Positions 33,308 through 41,417 of a DNA stretch of 64,000 nucleotides are shown here, one piece after another (within the stretch, counting starts at the first letter, position 1; each line of letters begins with the position of its first letter). Under the pieces are notes generated by a model. It had not been told where the DNA came from. It made no database searches and saw only the letters and a list, made by a program, of their open reading frames with translations. Position numbers and translations under genes: made by a program. The DNA lies in assembly GCA_041395945.1 (NCBI GenBank), contig JAWKZN010000001.1, positions 1,240,001 through 1,304,000 of the forward strand. Reading direction: 5' to 3'. The DNA is from Pseudomonadales bacterium. GTDB lineage: Bacteria; Pseudomonadota; Gammaproteobacteria; Pseudomonadales; Azotimanducaceae.

Positions 33308-34384
33308 ATGACAAAGCTGGAAAACCTGAATATCGCCTCTTCCGAGGTACTGATCACGCCGGAGCAGCTGAAATTGCGGCTGCCTGCTTCCAGGGCCACG
33401 GAGGCCGGGGTGCAGGCCGCTCGCGACACTATCCGGAAGATTCTCGCCAGGGAAGATCCGCGACTGCTGGTGGTGGTAGGCCCCTGCTCTATCCACGATC
33501 CGGTCGCGGCCATGGACTACGCCCGGCGGCTGGTGCGTCTGGCGGCAGAGGTTGAGGACCAGCTGTTCCTCGTCATGCGCGCTTACTTCGAAAAGCCCCG
33601 GACCACCATCGGCTGGAAGGGTTTGATCAACGATCCCTACCTGGATGACAGTTTCCGTATAGCCGACGGGCTCGAAATTGCCCGGCGCCTGCTCCTGGAG
33701 ATCGCTGAACTTGGCCTGCCACTGAGCACGGAAGCGCTGGATCCCATCACCCCGCAGTACCTGCAGGATCTCATCGCCTGGTCTGCGATCGGGGCGCGCA
33801 CGACCGAATCCCAGACGCACCGCGAGATGGCTTCCGGGCTCAGTTCCGCGGTGGGCTTCAAAAATGGCACGGATGGCGGGCTCGAGGTTGCGCTGAACGC
33901 GCTCCAGTCTGTCTCCCATCCGCACAATTTTCTCGGCATCAGCGGCAGCGGACAGGTCTCAGTACTGCAGACCCGGGGCAACCCGGATGCGCACATCGTG
34001 CTGCGCGGCGGCAGTCAGGGCCCCAACTACGACGCCGCGAGTATCGCCCGCTGCGAGCAGGCGCTGGAGCGCGCCGGTATGCGGCAGAACATCATGGTCG
34101 ACTGCAGTCATGCGAACTCTGAGAAGGACCACAACCGTCAGCCGCTTGTCGCCCGTGAGGTCGTAGAACAGATCAGGTCGGGTAACCGTTCGCTGATTGG
34201 CCTGATGATTGAGAGCAATCTGGCCGCGGGCAATCAGAAGCTGAGCGCCGACAGAGCGCAGATGGCCTATGGAGTCTCCGTGACGGATGCCTGCATCGAC
34301 TGGAACACCACGGCAACGCTGCTCAAGGAGATGGCCCTCAGCCTTGCGAAGGTGCTGCCCGCGCGCTGTGCGGCCGCTGCCTGA
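33308..34384 (+). CDS. 3-deoxy-7-phosphoheptulonate (DAHP) synthase, class I
   Basis: The 358-residue enzyme condenses phosphoenolpyruvate and erythrose-4-phosphate, the first step of the shikimate pathway. It matches the AroF/AroG/AroH family: VVVGPCSIHDPVAAMDYA, MRAYFEKPRTTIGWKGLINDP, GARTTESQTHREMASGLS and DCSHANSEKDHNRQP. Which aromatic amino acid inhibits it cannot be read from the sequence with certainty, so no paralog name is given. The ATG is 39 bases after the T-run of the attenuator. It converges with nfuA. Confidence 0.95.
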   Translation: MTKLENLNIASSEVLITPEQLKLRLPASRATEAGVQAARDTIRKILAREDPRLLVVVGPCSIHDPVAAMDYARRLVRLAAEVEDQLFLVMRAYFEKPRTTIGWKGLINDPYLDDSFRIADGLEIARRLLLEIAELGLPLSTEALDPITPQYLQDLIAWSAIGARTTESQTHREMASGLSSAVGFKNGTDGGLEVALNALQSVSHPHNFLGISGSGQVSVLQTRGNPDAHIVLRGGSQGPNYDAASIARCEQALERAGMRQNIMVDCSHANSEKDHNRQPLVAREVVEQIRSGNRSLIGLMIESNLAAGNQKLSADRAQMAYGVSVTDACIDWNTTATLLKEMALSLAKVLPARCAAAA

Positions 34385-34402
34385 GGATGCGGGTTCTGCC
34401 GA

Positions 34403-34984
34403 TCAGCGGTAGTAGGCGTTTTCCCTTTCGCTGTGGTCTGTCACGTCACGCACCGCAGTCAGCTCCGGAATCTGCTCGAGCAGGGAGCGCTCGACGCCGT
34501 TCTTGAGTGTGATGTCCACTGCCGAGCAGCCCTGGCAGCCGCCGCCGAACTCCAGCACGGCGACCGAGTCCTCCACCAGTTCAACCAGGGTCACCATGCC
34601 GCCGTGTGCGGCCAGGCCGGGGTTGATCTCGTTGTGGAGGATGTAGTTGATGCGATCTTCCAGGGGTGCATCCGGGCCCACCCTGGGTACCCGGGCGTTT
34701 GGCGCCTTGATCGTGAGCTGCCCCCCCATCTGATCCTGCTGATAGTCCACCAGCGCATCTTCGAGATAAGGCATGCTGCGCTCTTCGAACCATGCGGTGA
34801 ACCCTTCGTAAGCGACGGGAAGGTCTCCCGACTGCTCCTCCCCCGGGCGGCAATAGGCGATACAGGTTTCCGCATGGGGAGTACCGGGTTGCGCTACGAA
34901 CACCCGGATACCGACGTTCTTGTCATCCTGCTTGGCAAGTAATTCGCGCAAAAAATCCTGTGCCGGCGCGGAAATTTCGATCAT
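34403..34984 (-). CDS. nfuA: Fe/S biogenesis protein NfuA
   Basis: The 193-residue protein carries 4Fe-4S clusters to target enzymes. The N-terminal part (1-95) is a degenerate A-type domain, and the C-terminal Nfu domain holds Cys150 and Cys153 in GGGCQGCSAVD, the cluster ligands. INPGLAAHGGMVTLVEL is also characteristic. The ATG at 34984 opens MIEISAPAQDF; the open frame upstream is not similar. A palindromic IscR-type operator lies 7 bases upstream. Near metH, as in pseudomonads. Confidence 0.95.
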   Translation of the reverse strand: MIEISAPAQDFLRELLAKQDDKNVGIRVFVAQPGTPHAETCIAYCRPGEEQSGDLPVAYEGFTAWFEERSMPYLEDALVDYQQDQMGGQLTIKAPNARVPRVGPDAPLEDRINYILHNEINPGLAAHGGMVTLVELVEDSVAVLEFGGGCQGCSAVDITLKNGVERSLLEQIPELTAVRDVTDHSERENAYYR

Positions 34985-34990
34985 GTGCCT

Positions 34991-35015
34991 AATCCCGACT
35001 AAATCAGTCGGAAAT
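34991..35015 (-). promoter_or_regulatory. IscR type 1-like operator upstream of nfuA
   Basis: On the minus strand the core is CCGACT-GATTT-AGTCGG, a 6-bp inverted repeat about a 5-base spacer. By eye it matches about 21 of 25 positions of the E. coli IscR type 1 consensus. It overlaps a possible -10 hexamer TAAATT (35013-35018) and would block transcription when IscR carries its 2Fe-2S cluster. Confidence 0.6.
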
Positions 35016-35136
35016 TTACTGCATACCCCTGCCAGGCTGCAAGGAGCAGGTCGACTCAAAGCCGGATTCGGACCCTTAATCTAAAAGTCACGGCATCCCG
35101 ATGTATGAGCAGTGTTCAACTTTATTCGGCAGAGCT

Positions 35137-35168
35137 TCAATTGAATTCATGTGCGGGGCCTCTACACT
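35137..35168 (+). promoter_or_regulatory. Possible metH promoter with overlapping palindrome
   Basis: TTGAAT (35141-35146) and TACACT (35163-35168) are 16 bases apart. A start near 35175 excludes the GTG at 35151 and supports the TTG at 35205 as the metH start. The perfect palindrome TTCAATTGAA (35137-35146) covers the -35 and could be a regulator site (MetR sites have TGAA/TTCA arms, but with a different spacing). Confidence 0.4.
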
Positions 35169-35204
35169 GGTGCGCTTTGTGCTGACGGCTTAGGGTGTTT
35201 TGCT

Positions 35205-38200
35205 TTGACTGCTCGATCGACCCATCTTCTGGAAGCTGCGCTGCGCCGCCGTATTCATATCCTCGACGGCGCGTACGGCACCCAGTTCCAGGCGCTGCGC
35301 CTCGAAGAGGAGGATTTTCGTGGCGAGGCCTTCGCCGGGCATTCGTCTCCTGTGAAAGGCAATCACGACCTGCTCTGTCTGACCCGGCCGGAAGCCGTTG
35401 CCGAGGCCCATCGAGAGTATCTGCGCGCGGGTGCAGATATCATTAAAACCAACAGTTTCACGGCTACCCGCATCGCCCAGGCCGACTATCGGCTCGAGGA
35501 CCGGGTTGCTGAAATGAACCGGGCAGCTGCCCGGATTGCCCGCAGCGTAGCAGATGAATTCTCCACCCGGGAGCACCCCCGTTATGTTGCCGGGGTACTC
35601 GGTCCCACCAACAGGACCGCAAGTCTGTCACCGGACGTCAACGATCCGGGTGCGCGCAATGTAACCTTCGCCGCCCTGGCGGCCGACTACCGGGATGCGG
35701 CAATCGCACTGCTGGAAGGCGGCGCGGATCTGCTGCTGCTGGAGACTGTGTTCGACACGCTGAACGCCAAGGCCGCGGTTTATGCATTGCTGGATCTGCA
35801 GGCGGAATCGGGTCGCCGGATTCCATTGATGATTTCCGGAACCATTACCGATGCCAGCGGCAGAACGCTGTCCGGACAGACATGCGAAGCATTCTGGTAC
35901 TCCCTGCAACACGCCAACCCGATGTCGTTCGGCTTCAACTGTGCCCTCGGTGCAGATCAGCTGAGGCCCTACGTGGAGCGACTTGGTCGCATTGCGACGG
36001 TCAATGTAAGCGTGCACCCGAACGCGGGCCTGCCGAACGAGTTCGGCGGCTACGATGAAACGCCGGAGACCATGGCGCGGGTCCTGGGCGAATACGCCGA
36101 CGACGGCCTGGTCAATATCGTGGGTGGCTGCTGTGGCACGACACCCGAGCACATTGCAGCGCTGCGGGATCGGGTTCTTGGCGCCACACCGAGAAAGCTG
36201 CGCCGTCCTGCCCCCCGACTCAGCCTCAGCGGACTTGAACCCTTCATCCGGGAAGAAGGCAGTCTCTTCATCAACGTGGGCGAGCGTACCAATGTCACAG
36301 GTTCGGCCCGTTTCGAGAAACTGATCAAAGAGGAAAATTATGATGCAGCGTTGAAAGTTGCGCGTCAGCAGGTCGAAAACGGTGCCCAGATCATCGACAT
36401 CAACATGGACGAAGGCATGCTCGATTCCCAGGCCGCCATGGTGAAGTTTCTCAATCTGGTCGCGGCGGAACCCGATATCGCCCGGGTACCTGTCATGGTG
36501 GACTCCAGCAAATGGGAGGTCATCGAAGCCGGACTGAGGTGCATTCAGGGTAAACCGGTGGTCAACTCAATCAGTCTCAAGGAAGGCGAAGGCGCATTTC
36601 TTCGCTGCGCCAGGCTGTGCCGGGCCTATGGTGCGGCCGTGGTCGTTATGGCCTTCGACGAATCCGGTCAGGCCGACAGTTTCGAGCGCAAAGTCCAGAT
36701 CTGTGAGCGCTCCTACCGGCTGCTCACGGAAGCGGTCGGTTTTCCCCCGGAGGACATCATCTTTGATCCCAATATCTTCGCCATTGGCACCGGGATCGAT
36801 GAGCATCGCGGTTATGCCGTGGATTTCATTCGCGCCTGTGAATGGATCAGACAGAACCTTCCCCATGCGTCTACTTCGGGGGGTGTCAGCAATGTGTCTT
36901 TCTCTTTTCGGGGCAACAATGGCATCCGGGAAGCGATACACACGGTATTCCTGTACCACGCGATCAGAGCCGGGCTCACCATGGGCATAGTGAATGCCGG
37001 TCAGCTCGGGCTTTACGAAGACATTCCCGATGATCTGCGCGAGCGGGTGGAAGACCTGGTGCTGAACCGGCGGGCAGATGCTACTGAACGACTGCTGGCG
37101 GTTGCCCAGGATCACGCCGGGGCAGGTATGCGTCAGAGCGGGCCGGATCTGAGCTGGCGGGAGACTTCAGTCGAGAAACGCCTGGCCCACGCGCTGGTAC
37201 ACGGCATTACGGAATTCATCATAGAAGACACGGAAGCCGCCCGACTGAATGCGGCACGACCCATCGAGGTCATCGAGGGGCCGCTGATGGAGGGCATGAA
37301 CCGGGTCGGTGATCTCTTCGGTGCAGGTAAAATGTTTCTGCCTCAGGTGGTCAAGAGCGCCCGGGTGATGAAACAGGCGGTCGCTCATCTCGTGCCCTTC
37401 ATCGAGGCAGAACAGGGGGACACACCCAAAGCCAAAGCGAAAATCGTGATGGCTACGGTTAAGGGAGACGTGCACGACATCGGCAAGAACATCGTGGGTG
37501 TGGTGCTGCGCTGTAACAACTATGACGTCGTCGATCTCGGGGTCATGGTTCCTACCGAGAAAATCCTCGAGGCTGCCCGGCGGGAGCAGGCCGACATCAT
37601 CGGCCTGTCCGGCCTGATCACGCCTTCACTCGACGAAATGGTGTATGTGGCGGCAGAGATGGAGCGCCAGGGCTTCGCAATACCCCTGCTGATCGGTGGC
37701 GCGACCACCTCCAAGGCTCATACCGCGGTGAAGATCGAGCCGGCCTACAGGCGTGGCGCCACCGTCTATGTTACCGATGCATCCCGCAGCGTGAAGGTTG
37801 CCTCGAGTCTGATATCCGAGGAGCTGCGCGGCGACTTCATCGAGTCGCTGAGAGTCGAGTACGATGAGGTTCGTACCCGTACCGAAGCACGGGGCAGTGC
37901 GCGGAAATTGCTCACACTCGATGAGGCCAGGGGACTGGCGCCGGTGCTCGACTGGGAGACCTATTCGCCGCCGGTACCCCGTCAGCCGGGTGTCCATACA
38001 ATTGATGTGTCCCTCGAGACTCTGGTGCCCTACATCGACTGGACGCCCTTCTTCATGACCTGGGAGCTGGCGGGCAAGTACCCGAAGATCCTCGACGATG
38101 CGGTGGTCGGTAGCGCAGCACGCGAACTCTTCAGGGATGCTTCCGAAATGCTGCAGACGATCATCGCCGATGGCAGGATGGTGGCACGCGGCGTTGTCGG

Positions 38201-38864
38201 GCTCTGGCCCTGTAATCGGGTCGGTGATGAAGAACTGGCCGTCTACTCGGATGAATCCAGAACCACCGAGATTGCACGCCTGCAGCATCTGCGACAGCAG
38301 ACGGTCAAGCCGGATGAGAATCCGAATTATTCGCTTGCCGACTTTATCGCCCCACCGCCTCATGCAGACTATATAGGCGGTTTCGCAGTGACTTCGGGAT
38401 CGGGAATCGAGCTTCTCCTGGCAGATCATGCAGAGGACGATTACGCCTGCATCATGATCAAAGCGCTGGCAGATAGACTGGCGGAAGCCTTTGCCGAGTA
38501 TCTGCACAGGGAGGTACGGTTGAAGTACTGGGGTTACGCCCGGGGAGAAAACCTCGGCTACGATGCGCTCGTGCGTGAAGAATACCAGGGTATCCGCCCT
38601 GCACCCGGTTATCCGGCGTGTCCCGAGCACAGTGAGAAGGAGACGCTCTTCAGGCTGCTCGAAGCCGAAGCGCGTACGGGTATCCGACTGACAGAGAGTT
38701 ATGCGATGGACCCGGCGGCGTCCGTTTCAGGTTGGTTCCTGTCCCACCCCCAGGCCAGGTATTTCGGTATCGGCAAGATCGGCTCGGACCAGGTGGCCGA
38801 CTATGCCCGCCGGAAGGCCGTCGATATAGCAACGGCACAGCGACTGCTGCGGCCACTGCTTTAG
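35205..38864 (+). CDS. metH: Cobalamin-dependent methionine synthase
   Basis: The 1219-residue enzyme methylates homocysteine from methyltetrahydrofolate through methylcobalamin. It has a homocysteine domain with the zinc ligands in GFNCALG (about residue 246) and GGCCGTTPEH (about 308-309), a pterin-binding domain with NVGERTNVTGS, a B12 cap, a B12-binding domain with lower-ligand His757 in DVHDIGKNIVG, and the SAM-dependent activation domain (about 880-1219). The start is taken as TTG at 35205, downstream of a plausible promoter; GTG at 35151 would add 18 residues. No cobalamin riboswitch was recognised. Confidence 0.96.
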   Translation: MTARSTHLLEAALRRRIHILDGAYGTQFQALRLEEEDFRGEAFAGHSSPVKGNHDLLCLTRPEAVAEAHREYLRAGADIIKTNSFTATRIAQADYRLEDRVAEMNRAAARIARSVADEFSTREHPRYVAGVLGPTNRTASLSPDVNDPGARNVTFAALAADYRDAAIALLEGGADLLLLETVFDTLNAKAAVYALLDLQAESGRRIPLMISGTITDASGRTLSGQTCEAFWYSLQHANPMSFGFNCALGADQLRPYVERLGRIATVNVSVHPNAGLPNEFGGYDETPETMARVLGEYADDGLVNIVGGCCGTTPEHIAALRDRVLGATPRKLRRPAPRLSLSGLEPFIREEGSLFINVGERTNVTGSARFEKLIKEENYDAALKVARQQVENGAQIIDINMDEGMLDSQAAMVKFLNLVAAEPDIARVPVMVDSSKWEVIEAGLRCIQGKPVVNSISLKEGEGAFLRCARLCRAYGAAVVVMAFDESGQADSFERKVQICERSYRLLTEAVGFPPEDIIFDPNIFAIGTGIDEHRGYAVDFIRACEWIRQNLPHASTSGGVSNVSFSFRGNNGIREAIHTVFLYHAIRAGLTMGIVNAGQLGLYEDIPDDLRERVEDLVLNRRADATERLLAVAQDHAGAGMRQSGPDLSWRETSVEKRLAHALVHGITEFIIEDTEAARLNAARPIEVIEGPLMEGMNRVGDLFGAGKMFLPQVVKSARVMKQAVAHLVPFIEAEQGDTPKAKAKIVMATVKGDVHDIGKNIVGVVLRCNNYDVVDLGVMVPTEKILEAARREQADIIGLSGLITPSLDEMVYVAAEMERQGFAIPLLIGGATTSKAHTAVKIEPAYRRGATVYVTDASRSVKVASSLISEELRGDFIESLRVEYDEVRTRTEARGSARKLLTLDEARGLAPVLDWETYSPPVPRQPGVHTIDVSLETLVPYIDWTPFFMTWELAGKYPKILDDAVVGSAARELFRDASEMLQTIIADGRMVARGVVGLWPCNRVGDEELAVYSDESRTTEIARLQHLRQQTVKPDENPNYSLADFIAPPPHADYIGGFAVTSGSGIELLLADHAEDDYACIMIKALADRLAEAFAEYLHREVRLKYWGYARGENLGYDALVREEYQGIRPAPGYPACPEHSEKETLFRLLEAEARTGIRLTESYAMDPAASVSGWFLSHPQARYFGIGKIGSDQVADYARRKAVDIATAQRLLRPLL

Positions 38865-38876
38865 TATTTCAGCCTT

Positions 38877-39002
38877 CTAGAAAGTCCAGCCGGAAATAAA
38901 ATGCACCGCGCCGAGCACGAGCGCGGTGAACACCAGCAGGATCATCCGGGCGTCAATCCGATTGTCGGCTTCGCGTTCGTTCTCAATTCGATCTGAGTTC
39001 AT
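38877..39002 (-). CDS. Small single-span membrane protein, 41 residues
   Basis: A 41-codon frame opens with a charged N-terminus (MNSDRIENEREADNRIDAR) and continues into a hydrophobic segment of about 18 residues ending near HFISGWTF. AGGT sits 5 bases ahead of the ATG. It converges with metH (12 bases between stops) and is divergent from the antiporter. The charged-then-hydrophobic layout looks like a real single-pass protein. Family not recognised. Confidence 0.5.
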   Translation of the reverse strand: MNSDRIENEREADNRIDARMILLVFTALVLGAVHFISGWTF

Positions 39003-39220
39003 GGTGACCTGTGCGTGGTTGCGTTCCCGGGTTGCGCAGTCTACCCAGGTGCCTGATCCAACTCAATAATCCCGGCTGCTCGCAGCACAGGCCGAAGCAT
39101 TCTGCCGAGCAGGAAGGCGGGATTGATGCCGGCGCCGGTGCTGCACGGTTGCACCTTATAGCGATTGCTATCAAGCTAGCGTCATTGAACCCAACCCGGT
39201 ATACCGGCGGATACGGAGAG

Positions 39221-40393
39221 GTGCCTGACAGCGGAATTGTAGAATCGTTTTTCCTCATCTTTACTGGTGCGGCGGTGCTCGCCACCGCCGCCCTCTACAC
39301 ACGCCAGCCCCTTCTCGTCGCCTATATCGCCATCGGCTGCCTACTCGGTCCCCATGGCCTGAAACTGGTAGCCGACCCTGACGTTCTCTCCGAAATCGCT
39401 GAAATAGGCATCATTTTCCTGCTGTTTCTGGTGGGGCTGGACCTGCCACCGGCGAAACTGCGCAACATGGCGGGAGAGGGTCTGTTGACCGCGCTGGTAA
39501 GCACCGGCGTGTTCTTCCTCGTCGGATTCGCTCTCATGCTCGGCTTCGGCTTCTCGACCTCGGATGCGGTAATCACCGGCATCGCGGTAACCTTCTCGAG
39601 TACCATCATCGGCATCAAACTGCTGCCGACTACCGTGCTGCACCATCGCCATGTCGGAGAAATCGTGGTGAGCCTGCTGCTCATTCAGGATCTACTGGCC
39701 ATTCTGGCGCTCATTCTGATTTCAGGCTACGGCGATTCCATCGCGACCACGCTGAGCAACCTCGGTATCGTTCTGCTGGCTTTACCGGCACTCGCGGCGT
39801 TTGCCTTTCTGTCGGTGCGCTTCGTATTGCTGCCGCTGATTGCGCGCTTCGATGCGTTTCATGAGTACATTTTTCTGGTCGCGGTGGGCTGGTGTCTCGG
39901 ACTGGCGACTCTGGCTTCGATGACCGGACTGTCATTGGAAATAGGCGCATTTGTCGCCGGTGTGTCCCTGGCGACGAGCCGCATTTCTCAGTACATCGCA
40001 GAATCACTGCGTCCACTGCGTGATTTCTTTCTGGTGCTGTTTTTCTTTTCCGTGGGTGCAGAGCTCAACGTTGCGCTGCTCCTGGAACTGTTGCTGCCGA
40101 CGCTGCTGCTCGGTATGGCACTGATCGCAGTGAAGCCCGGTACCTTTGCGCTGCTGCTGGGATGGCAGGGCGAACCGAAGGAGGCGAGCTGGGAGGTCGG
40201 CTATCGGCTCGGACAGACCAGTGAATTTTCTCTGCTGCTCAGCTACGTTGCGGTGGGTGCAGCCCTGCTGAGCGTGGAAGCAGCTCACGTGATTCAGGGC
40301 GCCACCGTGCTCACCCTGCTGCTGTCAAGCTACGTGGTAATATTCCGCTATCCGACACCCATCGCCGTCAACGAGGCGCTGCGCAGAGATTGA
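39221..40393 (+). CDS. CPA2-family cation:proton antiporter (KefB-like membrane domain)
   Basis: The protein of about 390 residues has 11-13 hydrophobic segments of the Na+/H+ exchanger domain, including QPLLVAYIAIGCLLGPHGL, IIFLLFLVGLDL, SSTIIGIKLLP and LEIGAFVAGVSLA with FFFSVGAEL. No TrkA-N domain follows, so it is not a complete KefB/KefC. The ion is not evident. The start is unsure: the GTG at 39221 begins just where similarity to relatives begins; the frame stays open to 39011 with unrelated sequence. Confidence 0.82.
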   Translation: MPDSGIVESFFLIFTGAAVLATAALYTRQPLLVAYIAIGCLLGPHGLKLVADPDVLSEIAEIGIIFLLFLVGLDLPPAKLRNMAGEGLLTALVSTGVFFLVGFALMLGFGFSTSDAVITGIAVTFSSTIIGIKLLPTTVLHHRHVGEIVVSLLLIQDLLAILALILISGYGDSIATTLSNLGIVLLALPALAAFAFLSVRFVLLPLIARFDAFHEYIFLVAVGWCLGLATLASMTGLSLEIGAFVAGVSLATSRISQYIAESLRPLRDFFLVLFFFSVGAELNVALLLELLLPTLLLGMALIAVKPGTFALLLGWQGEPKEASWEVGYRLGQTSEFSLLLSYVAVGAALLSVEAAHVIQGATVLTLLLSSYVVIFRYPTPIAVNEALRRD

Positions 40394-40405
40394 GACGAAT
40401 CCCCC

Positions 40406-41392
40406 TCAGTGGACGAGCAGGCCCCTTCCGACCATTTTTCCGGCGAGTATTCGATCGAGGGTATTGGAAACCTGTTCCAGTGTGAGAGTTGCTTTCAGGG
40501 TATCCAGTTCTTCGAGTTTCCAGGGTCCCGCGAGTTTGTTCCAGATTTCGATTTTCTGAGGTAACGGGAGCTGCACGGAGTCGACACCGAGCAGATTCAC
40601 ATGGCGCAGGATGAAGGGAAGAACAGTGGTGGGGATCTGTGGTGATGCAACGAGTCCGCAGGCGGCCAGACTGCATCCATAGCGCAATCCCTTGATACCG
40701 TTGACCAGAATGTCGCCCCCTACGGTATCGACAACCCCTCCCCACTGTTCGGCCAGCATCGGTTTCGAGGCCCCTTCGAGCGCGTCTTCCCGGCTGATGA
40801 CTGCGCGCGCACCAATGCGGTTCAGAAAACTGATCTGATCACTTTTGCCGGTTACTGCAGTGACCTCATAGCCGAGTTTAGCAAGCAGCATCACCGCCAC
40901 CGACCCGACCCCACCGGTTGCTCCGGTTACCAGCACAGGGCCGGCTGCACTGCTCATCCCTGCCATTTCGAGCTTGTGAACGCACAGTGCTGCGGTGAAC
41001 CCGGCAGTTCCGAGAATCATGCTCTGTTCCAGGGTCAGACCATCCGGCTTGTGCGCAACCCAGCCTGCCGGCACCCGGATCCGCTGGCCAAACCCGCCGG
41101 GTGTGTTCATACCGAGATCAAAACCGATTGCGATAACCTCGTCTCCAGGTGAGAAATCGCTGCTGCGGGATTCCACCACCACACCCGCCGCATCGATGCC
41201 CGGGGTGTGCGGAAATTTCCGGGTCACACCGGGATTGCCCGTTGCGGACAGGCCGTCTTTGTAGTTGAGCGAAGAGAAACGTACGTCTATGAGTACGTCG
41301 CCATCAGGCAGGTCTGCAAGCGATCGATCTACGATGCTGCGGGTGAATCCAGTCTCTGACTTTTCGATCAGCAGCGCTTTGAAGGTGTTCAT
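40406..41392 (-). CDS. YhdH/AcuI-type NADPH-dependent quinone or acryloyl-CoA reductase
   Basis: The 328-residue medium-chain reductase has FKALLIEKSE at the start, SSLNYKDGLSATGNPGV, PHTPGIDAAGVV, and the nucleotide loop GATGGVGSVAVMLLAKLGY. Zinc ligands of alcohol dehydrogenases are absent. AcuI reduces acryloyl-CoA during DMSP breakdown; YhdH of E. coli detoxifies the same compound. No DMSP lyase gene is adjacent, so the role is unassigned. The ATG at 41392 is used rather than the longer frame to 41434. Confidence 0.85.
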   Translation of the reverse strand: MNTFKALLIEKSETGFTRSIVDRSLADLPDGDVLIDVRFSSLNYKDGLSATGNPGVTRKFPHTPGIDAAGVVVESRSSDFSPGDEVIAIGFDLGMNTPGGFGQRIRVPAGWVAHKPDGLTLEQSMILGTAGFTAALCVHKLEMAGMSSAAGPVLVTGATGGVGSVAVMLLAKLGYEVTAVTGKSDQISFLNRIGARAVISREDALEGASKPMLAEQWGGVVDTVGGDILVNGIKGLRYGCSLAACGLVASPQIPTTVLPFILRHVNLLGVDSVQLPLPQKIEIWNKLAGPWKLEELDTLKATLTLEQVSNTLDRILAGKMVGRGLLVH

Positions 41393-41417
41393 CTCATATC
41401 TCCGGGAAAGGGCTCTA

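Noticed and set aside
33242..33925. 227-codon minus-strand frame opposite the DAHP synthase gene
   Set aside because: Shadow of the DAHP synthase gene.
34985..35204. Cobalamin or SAM riboswitch ahead of metH
   Set aside because: No B12 box or SAM riboswitch core found by eye; the leader after the likely promoter is only about 30 bases.
37626..38630. 334-codon minus-strand frame opposite metH
   Set aside because: Shadow of metH.
39011..39220. N-terminal extension of the antiporter
   Set aside because: Sequence is hydrophilic and unlike the family; the first membrane helix begins just after GTG 39221.
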